Assembly: GCF_039536325.1 (NCBI RefSeq)
Contig: NZ_BAAAYO010000002.1
Span: forward strand, 310,001 to 374,000
Reading direction: 5' to 3'
Source of the DNA: Paenibacillus_AB hodogayensis
GTDB taxonomy: Bacteria > Bacillota > Bacilli > Paenibacillales > NBRC-103111
DNA: 64,000 bases
In this document: piece after piece, positions 36,301-44,639 of the stretch
How the letters are laid out: every line of letters starts with the position of its first letter
Position numbering within the stretch: the first letter of the stretch is position 1
Notes under the pieces: generated by a model
The model's input: only the letters and a program-made list of their open reading frames with translations
Database searches by the model: none
What the model was told of the DNA's origin: nothing
Position numbers and translations under genes: made by a program

Positions 36301-37487
36301 TCATAGGCCTCCTTTGTCCTTGCCGGGCCGGGCGGGAATTCGAGTCCGAGCCGTCCCCGCAATGTAGTTGCGTCATCCGCGATGCGCGTCAGTCCCCGGG
36401 CTTGCAGCAGCGGCATGACCTCGTCGGCCAACTGCTGCAAGTCGGTCGGCAGCACCGCGGGATGCAGATGAAATCCGTCGCAACCGCGGCCGACGAACCA
36501 TTCCTCCATCAGGTCGGCCAACTGCCGGGGCGTGCCGACAAAAAGCGGCGCCACCTCCCCGGAACCGGCAGCGAAGGCCGTCCCGAGGGACCATGCGGCC
36601 AGCTCACGCAGCTGCTCGGCTCTGGCGCGCGCCTCCGCTTCCGTTGGCGCAAGAATTGGCATAAGCCTCGCCAACGCCCTTACGGAGCCGCGCGGCCGTC
36701 CCTGGCCCTCGACGCGACACTGCAGCTCGGCATAACCGGCGGCGGCCTCGCTCAGGCCGGAGAAGGAGAGGAACGCAAGCTCCGTCCCTTCCAGCTCCGA
36801 CGCATCGGGGATGCCCGGACCGCTGTGCGAGCTGATGGCTAACGGTCGGCCCTGACGCGGTCGCGGTACGCTGAGCGGGCCCTGTACGCGAAAATAGGCG
36901 CCGGTATGGCCGATCGGCCGGACTTTCTGCGGATCGATGAAGCGACCGGCTTCCTTGTCGACCAGCAGGGCGTCCTCGTCCCAGCTGTCCCACAGCTGCC
37001 TCACTACATCGACGAACTCCCGCTTGCGGGCCCGAAGCTCCTCCTCCGTATGCAGCGCCCGGCCCTGCACGGGCCGGTGCGGTTCCGCCTGGCCGGTCGT
37101 TACGGGCTGCCACGCCGCCCTCCCTGCGCTCAGGTGATCGAGGACGGCGAGAATCCGGGCGGCCGCAAACGGCTCGCTGACGGCCGTCTCAACCTCTGCC
37201 GCCAGCCCGATCCGCCCGGTGACCGAGCCGAGGGCGGTCAACAGGGTAAGCGGCTCCAGCAGCAAGCCCGGCTCTCGTCCTTCCGCCTCCGGGCGGGCAA
37301 GAGCGGGAGGGGCGTCGACCACGAGCAGGTCAAAGCCTGCCCGGTCGGCCGTCCGCGCCAGCCGGTAGTAATAATGCGGGTCCAGCAGCCGGTCCGGCTC
37401 CGCCGCCGGACTGCGCCAGCTTCCCGGATGGTGGCCGGCTCCGGACAAAGCGACGGATATGTGCATCTGTCCGACTCGTTTCGTCAA
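36297..37487 (-). CDS. second LLM-class flavin-dependent monooxygenase, divergent
   Basis: 396-aa luciferase-like protein, related to but more divergent than the gene that follows. HHPGSWRSPAAEPDRLLDPH and SAGRAAWQPVTTGQ match the family. The Asn of the usual AGWNxVT motif is replaced (AAWQPVT). The best ribosome site is GGAGGT with seven-base spacing to a TTG at 37487. The first ATG in frame is 21 bases further in, and the longer TTG at 37502 lies on the ribosome site. It overlaps the next gene by four bases. It may act on a different substrate or step. Confidence 0.8.
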   Translation of the reverse strand: MTKRVGQMHISVALSGAGHHPGSWRSPAAEPDRLLDPHYYYRLARTADRAGFDLLVVDAPPALARPEAEGREPGLLLEPLTLLTALGSVTGRIGLAAEVETAVSEPFAAARILAVLDHLSAGRAAWQPVTTGQAEPHRPVQGRALHTEEELRARKREFVDVVRQLWDSWDEDALLVDKEAGRFIDPQKVRPIGHTGAYFRVQGPLSVPRPRQGRPLAISSHSGPGIPDASELEGTELAFLSFSGLSEAAAGYAELQCRVEGQGRPRGSVRALARLMPILAPTEAEARARAEQLRELAAWSLGTAFAAGSGEVAPLFVGTPRQLADLMEEWFVGRGCDGFHLHPAVLPTDLQQLADEVMPLLQARGLTRIADDATTLRGRLGLEFPPGPARTKEAYE

Positions 37488-37599
37488 AAACACTACCTCC
37501 AATTTCCAATTATTCTTACTGGAAAAGTATGATATTTAAACATGGCATATCGCCCGTCCCGTTACTCCGGCCGGTTGCATGCAGCCTTTGCCTTCTGCT

Positions 37600-38352
37600 T
37601 CAGATCACAAAACTCCAATCCGGATTGAGACGGCTCAAAAACCGTTTCGTGCGCTCCTCCTGCGGATGATCGAATACGTCCCGGGGCGTGCCTTGCTCGA
37701 CGATCTTCCCTTCATCCATAAATACTACGCGGCTGGACACTTCGCGGGCAAAATTCAGCTCATGCGTCACGACAATCATCGTCACGCCCTCGCGGGCGAT
37801 ATCGCGCATCACCGCCAGCACCTCGCCGACCAGCTCGGGGTCCAGCGCCGAAGTCGGCTCGTCGAACAAAATCACCTCGGGGTTGATCGCCAGCGCCCGG
37901 GCGATGCCGACCCGCTGCTGCTGACCGCCGGACAGGGCGCTCGGGTAAGCGTCCGCCTTGCCGGACAGACCTACCTTCTCGAGCAGCTCCAGGCTGCGGC
38001 GGCGGGCCTCCTCCTTCGGCATTTTCTGGACGACTACGAGTCCCTCCATCACGTTTTCCAGCGAGGTTTTATGCCGGAACAGGTTGTACTGCTGGAACAC
38101 CATCGCCGTCTTGCGACGCAACAGCGTCATCTCGGATTTTTTGGCCGCACCGCAGCGCACATGAAGCGAACCGATCGTCACCTCGCCGTCCTGGGGCCGC
38201 TCCAACAAGTTGATGCAGCGCAGCAGCGTCGTTTTGCCGGAACCGCTCGGCCCGATAATCGCCACGACGTCCCCTTTGCCCACGGTCAGATCAATGCCTT
38301 TGAGCACATGGGTTTTGCCGAAATATTTGTGGATGTTGGTAAGCCGAATCAT
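37600..38352 (-). CDS. amino-acid ABC transporter ATP-binding protein
   Basis: 250-aa ATPase of the GlnQ/TcyN type. Walker A GPSGSGKTT, Q-loop VFQQYNLF, signature LSGGQQQR, Walker B VILFDEPTSALDP and switch His (VVTHE) are all present. It powers the two permeases encoded downstream in the same unit. The start is ATG 38352 with GGAGG seven bases upstream. It overlaps the stop codon of the upstream HpaB-like gene by four bases (ATGA). The long upstream open frame is antisense to or out of phase with that gene and is not coding. Confidence 0.93.
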   Translation of the reverse strand: MIRLTNIHKYFGKTHVLKGIDLTVGKGDVVAIIGPSGSGKTTLLRCINLLERPQDGEVTIGSLHVRCGAAKKSEMTLLRRKTAMVFQQYNLFRHKTSLENVMEGLVVVQKMPKEEARRRSLELLEKVGLSGKADAYPSALSGGQQQRVGIARALAINPEVILFDEPTSALDPELVGEVLAVMRDIAREGVTMIVVTHELNFAREVSSRVVFMDEGKIVEQGTPRDVFDHPQEERTKRFLSRLNPDWSFVI

Positions 38353-39797
38353 CGGAAGCCTCCTGCCGCGAGACGCGCTTTCACCTTGTCCAGCAGCGGC
38401 TGCTTGTCGTACTCCTCGTATTGCCTCGCATGCGTGCGCTCGGGATCTCCGCCGTAATAGCGCTCGTACAGTACATGGCGCGCCCCCAGCTTGCTGCCGG
38501 TCAGTTCCCAATTGAGCTTCAGCAGTTGGATCCGTTCCTGTGCGCTGCGGTCGGCTCCGCGGAAATACTCTTCCAGTCGCGGACCGAGCGGACCGCGGAA
38601 ATCGGCCATGGTCGAAGGCGCCTGAAGAACGCCCGATGCGGACAGCAGCTGCAAAATTTCTACGGCTCGGGGATAAAAACGATTCATCAAATTTTTGGCC
38701 GTTGTCAAAGGCTTTCCGTTCGCCAGCCATACGCCCGCTGGATGCCGTACCGGATTGCGCTCGGACACGAGCAGCAGCGCCTTGATCGCCTCGATCTGGT
38801 AGAACAGCTCGGCCAGCTTATCCTGGACGTGGGCGAATTTCTTGATACCGATCGAATCGGCCAGCTCGTTGCCGACGGCGGCGACGAATTCCAGCCGGTT
38901 CACCGAGCGGACGATGTTCTCGTGAACCGAGAGATTGCCGACAATGCTCTGGGAACGCACTTTCCACAACAAGTCCGGATCGTTTTTCACGAGCACCCGC
39001 TCCCACGGAATGAGCGCATCGTCGAAAATGACGACCGCATCCATCTCATCGTACCGCGAGCTGAGCGGGTGGTCCTCTTCGTTCTCGGAGGCGAACGATT
39101 CGCGGCAAAGCAGATGGACTCCCGGAGTTCCGACGGCCACGAAAAACATCAATGCATAGTCTTTTTCCGAGGCTGGAATAGGCTTTAGCGGGGATACGAT
39201 AATCTCGTCCATATACGGGGCGCCCGTCGCGATCATCTTGGCTCCGCGCAGAACGATACCTTCCTCGGTTTCGCGCACGATCCGGACCGCCGTATACAGG
39301 TCGCCGAGCTGGGATGCCAGCTTGGTCCGGTCGATCTGCGGATCGTGGCCCGCCGAGGTGACCAGCAGGTTGCGGTCCCGCACATCCCGGTAATAGCGCT
39401 CCATCCGCTCCGCATAATGCGGCTGGTCCGGAACCGCAAACGCCCGGTTGATATACAGACCGGTCACCTGCGAGCGGTACGAGCCGCCGAGCCGGCTCAT
39501 CGTGCCGAACGAAGCATCCGTCCAGATTTCAAACGCCCGGCTGCGGCGGGCGATGTCCTCCACACGCTCCGGCACGAGAAAGGCATTATGCGAGCGCACG
39601 CCCGTATCCGTTTCAAACGTCAGCTCTCCGCCAACCTCCGGGTCGTCCTGCAAAGCGACCGTTCTCGCCACTGTTTTCACCGTTCCGCTGAATACCGGGT
39701 GAGTCGTCAAATCCGCGACCCGCTCGCCGTTCACCCACACGTTCCTGCCGTCCTGCAGCCGCTGTAAATAGTTGCTCGCTTCCGACACAGACTGCAC
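38349..39797 (-). CDS. HpaB/PvcC-type flavin-dependent monooxygenase
   Basis: 482-aa two-component flavin monooxygenase related to 4-hydroxyphenylacetate 3-hydroxylase (HpaB). The acyl-CoA-dehydrogenase-like fold signatures GDPQ-type loop (GHDPQIDR), IVLRGAKMIATGAP, DDALIPWERVLV and C-terminal GARHVLYERYYGGD are clear. At the position where I expect the catalytic His of HpaB (before NPQ-DR) there is Ser-Ala-Gly-His, so the active site differs and the substrate is probably not a simple phenol. It needs reduced flavin. The start is GTG at 39797; a GTG nine bases downstream fits the AAGGAAGG site better. Confidence 0.85.
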   Translation of the reverse strand: MQSVSEASNYLQRLQDGRNVWVNGERVADLTTHPVFSGTVKTVARTVALQDDPEVGGELTFETDTGVRSHNAFLVPERVEDIARRSRAFEIWTDASFGTMSRLGGSYRSQVTGLYINRAFAVPDQPHYAERMERYYRDVRDRNLLVTSAGHDPQIDRTKLASQLGDLYTAVRIVRETEEGIVLRGAKMIATGAPYMDEIIVSPLKPIPASEKDYALMFFVAVGTPGVHLLCRESFASENEEDHPLSSRYDEMDAVVIFDDALIPWERVLVKNDPDLLWKVRSQSIVGNLSVHENIVRSVNRLEFVAAVGNELADSIGIKKFAHVQDKLAELFYQIEAIKALLLVSERNPVRHPAGVWLANGKPLTTAKNLMNRFYPRAVEILQLLSASGVLQAPSTMADFRGPLGPRLEEYFRGADRSAQERIQLLKLNWELTGSKLGARHVLYERYYGGDPERTHARQYEEYDKQPLLDKVKARLAAGGFR

Positions 39798-39879
39798 CTT
39801 CCTTTATCGTCATTTGGCTTGCCTGGCGTTCTGGCAGCGGATCACCGTCCATGTTACGCCTACTCTTCGGCATGCTCGC

Positions 39880-41145
39880 CTACTCCGCGGCATGCTGCCG
39901 CCAAAACCGGCGGTATCGCTCCTTGAGCGGCTCCAGCGGGTATCCGGCATATATAGCGGTGCCCTGCTCGGCGGAATCGCCGAAGGCATATTGCACATGC
40001 AGGCTGCGCAGCGCAGCCTGCGTGCTGCCGGTCAGCGACTGCACCCAGCGCAGCAGCGCCGCGTCCTCTTCCGTTCCGTGCGCGTGCGCGGCCGGAGCGT
40101 CCAGCTGCCATGCGGCGCTGAACCGGTTCAGCAGTTCCAGCGTCAGCCGGTAGGCGGGCCCGAACGCCCGCTTGGCCGCTTGAAGCGGAAGAGGGGCCGG
40201 GACGAGTGCGCCTGACGCGCTGCGGACGGCTTGAAGCTCGGATGCTTCCAACAGCGCCTTTACCGTCTCCAAGCCTTGAATCGCCTCGGCCAGCTCCCCT
40301 TGAGCGGCGAGCTGCTTGTGCAGGACTCCCTTCTCCGCTACCGCAAACAGCGTGCCGGCCATCAGCTCCAATTCCTCGAGCTGCCGGGCAAGCCAGCGGT
40401 ATGCCGGGTACGCGGAAGCCGCAGGGGCGCCCAGCAGTGCCGAGACATCCTTTTCGCTGCGGTCCACGAGGACGCGTTTCCACGGAATCTGCACCGCTTC
40501 ATAAACAACGTTAACGAATGACGTCAGCTCCGGGCGCGTCTGCACAACAATGCGCGGATCGTCGGCGGGCACGAGCGCAATGGTGACCGGCGTCCGGCCG
40601 CCCTCCTCATGCAGCAGCACGAGCAGCTCGTCGGCGAACAAGGCGTCTGCTTCGAACGTTTGTGCTCCGCTCAGCACGAGCCCTTCCTCCGCATACACCG
40701 CCACCGGATCGGCCGTCCTCGACGGATGAATCGGTCGTACCGGCTGCAAGCTCGTCGTGACGACCGCGCCCTTCAAGCGGCTGGCGGCAAACCAGTCCGC
40801 CAAACGGTCTTCTTCCAACCGTCCGGCCAGTTCCTCATGCTCCCGCAAGGCGTACCACGAAGCCAACAGCGAATGGGCGTAATCGGCCACCCCTCCGGCA
40901 AAGACGCTCGCTCCTCCGGCCAAACTGCGGAAGCCCTCCCGGCTCGCACGCAGCTCATCGCGCGAGACCGGGTACCGGTACGCCGCCGCGCGCAGCGGAT
41001 GGGCGGGATCGTCGAGCAGCTCCGCCGCCGCACGATAGGAGCGCTCGTCGTCCACATCCCCCCGCGATATTCCGCCCGATGTCTCGTCTTGATCGTATCG
41101 ACCCCGACGATAGCGGGCTGAACGTTGTTCGCTTTGCTGAATCAT
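39880..41145 (-). CDS. truncated, divergent HpaB-like paralogue
   Basis: 421-aa paralogue of the next gene. RSYRAAAELLDDPAHP near residue 35 corresponds to a point about 60-80 residues into normal HpaB. VVYEAVQIPWKRVLV corresponds to VIFDDALIPWERVLV of the neighbour. The central conserved loops are degenerate and Ala/Leu/Glu-rich, yet the frame is intact with normal codon use, so it is not an obvious pseudogene. It may be a non-catalytic partner subunit or a SfnB/DszC-like acyl-CoA-dehydrogenase-fold enzyme. It lies 38 bases after the ferredoxin gene and 82 bases before the full-length paralogue. Confidence 0.65.
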   Translation of the reverse strand: MIQQSEQRSARYRRGRYDQDETSGGISRGDVDDERSYRAAAELLDDPAHPLRAAAYRYPVSRDELRASREGFRSLAGGASVFAGGVADYAHSLLASWYALREHEELAGRLEEDRLADWFAASRLKGAVVTTSLQPVRPIHPSRTADPVAVYAEEGLVLSGAQTFEADALFADELLVLLHEEGGRTPVTIALVPADDPRIVVQTRPELTSFVNVVYEAVQIPWKRVLVDRSEKDVSALLGAPAASAYPAYRWLARQLEELELMAGTLFAVAEKGVLHKQLAAQGELAEAIQGLETVKALLEASELQAVRSASGALVPAPLPLQAAKRAFGPAYRLTLELLNRFSAAWQLDAPAAHAHGTEEDAALLRWVQSLTGSTQAALRSLHVQYAFGDSAEQGTAIYAGYPLEPLKERYRRFWRQHAAE

Positions 41146-41182
41146 CGTTGCTCATCCCTTCTCTTGCGTTGTCAGACCGGCT

Positions 41183-41503
41183 TTACAGTTTCATAAGCGG
41201 TTTGTCCTCACTTGCTTTTTCCGCCTTCTTCCGTTTGTTCCAGTCGAAGCTGGACCGGTAGCTGCCAAGCAGCCCCCGCTCCTCGACATCCTTTTCCAAT
41301 ACGGCCACCGCCTGCTCGGCAAACGGCGTCACATAAAGCGCGTCGACCGGGCAGTAAAGCTCGCACATAAAGCACGTCTGGCAGTCGGACTGCCGCGCAA
41401 TGACCGGAACCCCGTCCTCCGTCGCTTCGAATACGTTGGTGGGACACACTTTGACGCATTGATTGCAAGAAATGCAGCGGTCTTCGCTCAACAGCTCGAT
41501 CAT
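41183..41503 (-). CDS. 2x[4Fe-4S] ferredoxin-like protein (AprB-like)
   Basis: 106-aa iron-sulfur protein. Two cluster motifs are visible: C10-x2-C13-x2-C16-x3-C20-P and C41-x2-C44-x2-C47-x3-C51-P. A C-terminal extension of about 50 residues ends in a basic stretch. Its ATG overlaps the stop codon of the FAD oxidoreductase gene by four bases, so the two very likely form an electron-transfer complex. The arrangement recalls AprB of APS reductase, although the sequence is too short to establish this function. Confidence 0.85.
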   Translation of the reverse strand: MIELLSEDRCISCNQCVKVCPTNVFEATEDGVPVIARQSDCQTCFMCELYCPVDALYVTPFAEQAVAVLEKDVEERGLLGSYRSSFDWNKRKKAEKASEDKPLMKL

Positions 41504-43086
41504 CGTCCGGCTCCTTCCGACAACGGCTTCACCCAGACTTGGTCCAGCCCGCCGCTGATCAGCCGGTCTTGCTGCAGCGGGTCAAGCTCCGGAAATTCCT
41601 CGCGGCGGTGCATCCCGCGCGTTTCCTTGCGCTCCAGACCGCTCGCGTACATCCACCGCGCGGTGGCGGCCATCGCCACGCTCTCCCTGGCCCGTGAGAT
41701 GTCCGCTTCCCCGCTATGGACCCCGTGCTTCAACTGCTTCCACAAATCGTCCAGACGGCCGATCGATTGTTTCAGCCCCTCGCCGGTTCGGAACCAGTTG
41801 CGGTCGTACGGCAATACCTCCCGCTGCACGGCTTGAACGATTTCCCCGTACGCGGTGCCGCCTTTGCGTCCGGCCGAGAGCGGGATGTCCGTCTGCTCCG
41901 CAAGCCCTTTGGCGCTGCGGCTCAAGCCTTGGCCTCCCAGCGTCTTGGCGTACTTGGCCGCCGCCTCGCCCGACCAATAGCCCGATGACATCGCCCAAGC
42001 CGAGTTGTGGCTGCCGCCCCCGGTAAACCCGCCGCAGATCAGCTCCCGCGTCGACGCATCGCCGGCCGCATAAAGACCGGGCACCCCGGTGGCGCACTGC
42101 TCGTTGACGATATGAATGCCTCCCGTGCCGCGAACCGTCCCTTCAAATCGCAACGTAATCGGGAAGCGGTCTGTAAACGGATCGATGCCCGCGCGGTCGA
42201 ACGACAGGAAAAAGTTGGGTTGGAACAGCCGCATCCCTTTCCGGGTCTGCTCGTCGACATTTTTGTCAAGACATGCGTATACCGGCTGATCGATCAGCGT
42301 ACGGGCAATGACCGAGCGGCCCCGCTGCGCTCCGGCGCCTTCGATGATCGTGCCGTCCTCGCGGTAAAAGGTGGCCCATTTGTAAAAAGCGGATTTCGTC
42401 ACCGGCGAGAATGCCGGAGCGATCGAATACGCGGTGGAAAACTCCATCCCCGACATCTCCGCTCCGGCTTCCGCCGCCATCAGATAGCCGTCGCCGGTCA
42501 GCACGTCCGTGCCAAGCGCTTTGCTCAAAAAAGCGCACCCACCCGTTGCGATTACAACGGCGGAAGCTTCGACTCGCCAGGCGGTCCGCGTCTGCTTGTG
42601 GACGCCCGCCGCCCCTGCGACTCCATGCGTATCGGCCAGCAGCTCCAGCGCCGGGCTATGATCGAGAATGCGTACCCCCGCCTTCTGTACGTGGCGCCGC
42701 ATGAGCCGCATGTAGGTCGGACCGCTCAAGCTTTTCCGGTACGACCGGCCGGCTTCGTCAAGCGGGAACGGGTACCCCCATGCCGCGATCTCGCTCACGT
42801 TGGCATACGTCCGGTCCAGCACCCTCCGCATCCATTCGCGGTCCGCCAAATACCCGCCAAGCTCCTCGCGGCTCTTCATCGCCTCCACACGCTCTTGCGG
42901 ATCGGGCTCCACATACCATACGCCCGTCCCGGAAGGAGCCGTCGCCCCGCTCGTACCGCAATATCCTTTATCGGCAAGCACGACCTTGGCTCCCTCGCGG
43001 GCAGCCGTCAGCGCCGCCCAGCATCCTGCCGGCCCGCCTCCGATGACGAGCACGTCAGCGCTTATCCGCGTTTGGTCCTGGCCCAT
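41500..43086 (-). CDS. FAD-dependent oxidoreductase, fumarate reductase/AprA-like
   Basis: 528-aa flavoprotein. The N-terminal FAD-binding fold reads VLVIGGGPAGCWAAL and the C-terminal FAD region GLYAAGDAS followed by FTGGGSHNSAWAMSSG. The overall layout matches the succinate dehydrogenase/fumarate reductase/APS reductase flavoprotein class. The start is ATG 43086 with AAGGAGGAG upstream; 15 longer residues are rejected. It is the first structural gene of the cluster, directly behind a LacI operator at 43241-43258. With the ferredoxin it may supply or accept electrons for the oxygenases or reduce an oxidised sulfur species; the reaction is not known. Confidence 0.82.
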   Translation of the reverse strand: MGQDQTRISADVLVIGGGPAGCWAALTAAREGAKVVLADKGYCGTSGATAPSGTGVWYVEPDPQERVEAMKSREELGGYLADREWMRRVLDRTYANVSEIAAWGYPFPLDEAGRSYRKSLSGPTYMRLMRRHVQKAGVRILDHSPALELLADTHGVAGAAGVHKQTRTAWRVEASAVVIATGGCAFLSKALGTDVLTGDGYLMAAEAGAEMSGMEFSTAYSIAPAFSPVTKSAFYKWATFYREDGTIIEGAGAQRGRSVIARTLIDQPVYACLDKNVDEQTRKGMRLFQPNFFLSFDRAGIDPFTDRFPITLRFEGTVRGTGGIHIVNEQCATGVPGLYAAGDASTRELICGGFTGGGSHNSAWAMSSGYWSGEAAAKYAKTLGGQGLSRSAKGLAEQTDIPLSAGRKGGTAYGEIVQAVQREVLPYDRNWFRTGEGLKQSIGRLDDLWKQLKHGVHSGEADISRARESVAMAATARWMYASGLERKETRGMHRREEFPELDPLQQDRLISGGLDQVWVKPLSEGAGR

Positions 43087-43240
43087 CCTGTCTCCTCCTT
43101 CGTAGCAGCTCCTGTTTTTCGTTTCAAACAAAAAACAAAGGAGACAACAAAGCGCCGTATTCCGCGCATGTTTGCCTCCAGTTGACCGGTAGCCGCTTAT
43201 TCTCGATAGGTTACTCTTTTTGCTCTTTTGCTCCTCGGCA

Positions 43241-43258
43241 TTTTTAAATCGATTTAAT
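43241..43258. promoter_or_regulatory. LacI operator in front of the oxidoreductase operon
   Basis: TTTTTAAATCGATTTAAT contains the palindrome TTAAATCGATTTAA (43244-43257) with the central CG typical of LacI-family sites. The same 18 bases recur at 44320-44337. It lies between the lacI-type gene and the FAD oxidoreductase gene. Confidence 0.8.
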
Positions 43259-43276
43259 TTTTGCTGAAAAAAACGA

Positions 43277-44299
43277 TTATTGCGCGCCGCATGAGCCGCG
43301 AATAATCAGTTGGGGCGATACGAGCGTCTGCCTCTGCTCCAGCGGTTCCCCGTTCAGCATATGGATCAGCTTCTGGGCGGCCAATGTGCCGACCTGCGCC
43401 ATCGGTTGGTCGATCGTCGTAAGAGCCGGAGTCGTGATCGTCCCCATCTCCAGATTGGTACAGCCCGCTACCGCAACATCGTGCGGCACCGATAAGCCCA
43501 ACTGCTGCAGCGCCCGCATGGCGCCGATAGCCAGTCGATCGTTGCCTCCGAAGATCGCGTCGAAGACGAAGCCGCCGGCATGAAGCTGCCGAGCCGCGTC
43601 GGCCCCCGATTCCATCGAGAAATCTTTCCCGATCACCATGGAAGGGTCGAAGGGGATACCGTAATCTTCAAGCGCGCTTTTGTAGCCCGCCAGCCGGTCG
43701 ATGCTCACCTGATAATGCTGTGGCGTAGAAATATGGGCGATGCGCCTGCGTCCCTGCTTCAGCAAATGCTCGGTTGCCTTGTAGGCGCCGCCGAACTCGT
43801 CCCGCTCCACCGTCGCCACCTCTCCGTCGTGCCATTTGCCGAGATATACGACAGGCAGGCCGGAATCGAGAATGCGCAAAATATGGCGGTCGCGGACCGT
43901 CGCCGGCCACAAAATGATGCCGTCCGCCCTGCGGTTGCGTACGATCTTCTCGTAAGCCGCCGTCTCATCCGCTTCGGACGGAGCCGTGGAGACGAGCAGG
44001 TGGAAGTGATTGTGCACAAGAACCTCTGATATGCCTTGAAGCAGATGAACCGTATACGGATGGGAGAATGCAAACCGCGGCGTGTTGGGAAAAATAAGCG
44101 CGATCGTCTCCGCTTTCTTGGCCCGAAGGCTCCGTCCGATCTCATTCGGCACATAATTAAGCAGGCTTGCCGCCTCTTCCACGGCTCGTCTCGTTTTCTC
44201 TTTGACCCGCCTGTCTCCCGACAGAGCCAGCGACGCCGTGGCGGTCGATACCCCTGCCTTGCGGGCAATATCCTTTAAAGTCACATGAGTCGTAGTCAT
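43277..44299 (-). CDS. LacI-family transcriptional repressor
   Basis: 340-aa repressor. The N-terminal helix-turn-helix reads VTLKDIARKAGVSTATASLA, with hinge YVPNEIGRSLRAKK, and the periplasmic-binding-like effector domain covers about 60-335 (DAIFGGNDRLAIGAMRAL). Identical palindromes at its own promoter and in front of the next operon indicate autorepression and control of the downstream cluster. LacI proteins mostly sense sugars or nucleosides. Control of a sulfur-type oxygenase cluster would be unusual, so the effector is open. Confidence 0.92.
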   Translation of the reverse strand: MTTTHVTLKDIARKAGVSTATASLALSGDRRVKEKTRRAVEEAASLLNYVPNEIGRSLRAKKAETIALIFPNTPRFAFSHPYTVHLLQGISEVLVHNHFHLLVSTAPSEADETAAYEKIVRNRRADGIILWPATVRDRHILRILDSGLPVVYLGKWHDGEVATVERDEFGGAYKATEHLLKQGRRRIAHISTPQHYQVSIDRLAGYKSALEDYGIPFDPSMVIGKDFSMESGADAARQLHAGGFVFDAIFGGNDRLAIGAMRALQQLGLSVPHDVAVAGCTNLEMGTITTPALTTIDQPMAQVGTLAAQKLIHMLNGEPLEQRQTLVSPQLIIRGSCGAQ

Positions 44300-44319
44300 G
44301 CCGCTTCCCTGATTCTTTC

Positions 44320-44337
44320 TTTTTAAATCGATTTAAT
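44320..44337. promoter_or_regulatory. LacI operator at the repressor's own promoter
   Basis: The same 18 bases as at 43241-43258, placed six to seven bases downstream of the -10 box, over the expected transcription start of the lacI-type gene. Confidence 0.85.
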
Positions 44338-44343
44338 AAATTC

Positions 44344-44372
44344 ATAGTAAACCAATTAGAATACACAGTCAA
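44344..44372 (-). promoter_or_regulatory. promoter of the LacI-family gene
   Basis: On the minus strand TTGACT (44367-44372), 17-base spacer, TACTAT (44344-44349), with the operator immediately downstream. Confidence 0.8.
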
Positions 44373-44423
44373 GACAAATTTTCCCTCGTTTTTCGTGTGC
44401 TTTACGATAGTTGCCGCGATTAA

Positions 44424-44469
44424 AAAAATTACCTCCGGTCTCAACCTGAAACAGGTAAAGGCCGGAGGT
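44424..44469 (-). terminator. rho-independent terminator downstream of array 2
   Basis: Outer stem ACCTCCGG/CCGGAGGT and inner ACCTG/CAGGT, followed on the minus strand by AATTTTTTT. It would end transcripts that read leftward from the aminotransferase gene through the repeat array. Confidence 0.8.
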
Positions 44470-44639
44470 TGATCATAGGGGACAATCCGGTTGGGGGTTG
44501 GGTTGGGTTGGCGCTTCTTTCACTTCCCAGAAAACCTTATCCTTGTAAACTTGTACAGAAGTCGATTAGACAAAAACAAAGCCCGCACTTTTCATTATGA
44601 CAACTGCCGCCTCTCACCAAACCAAAGCTAGTTTGCACA

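Noticed and set aside
34957..36306. 449-codon plus-strand open frame
   Set aside because: Antisense to the LLM monooxygenase gene; no family features.
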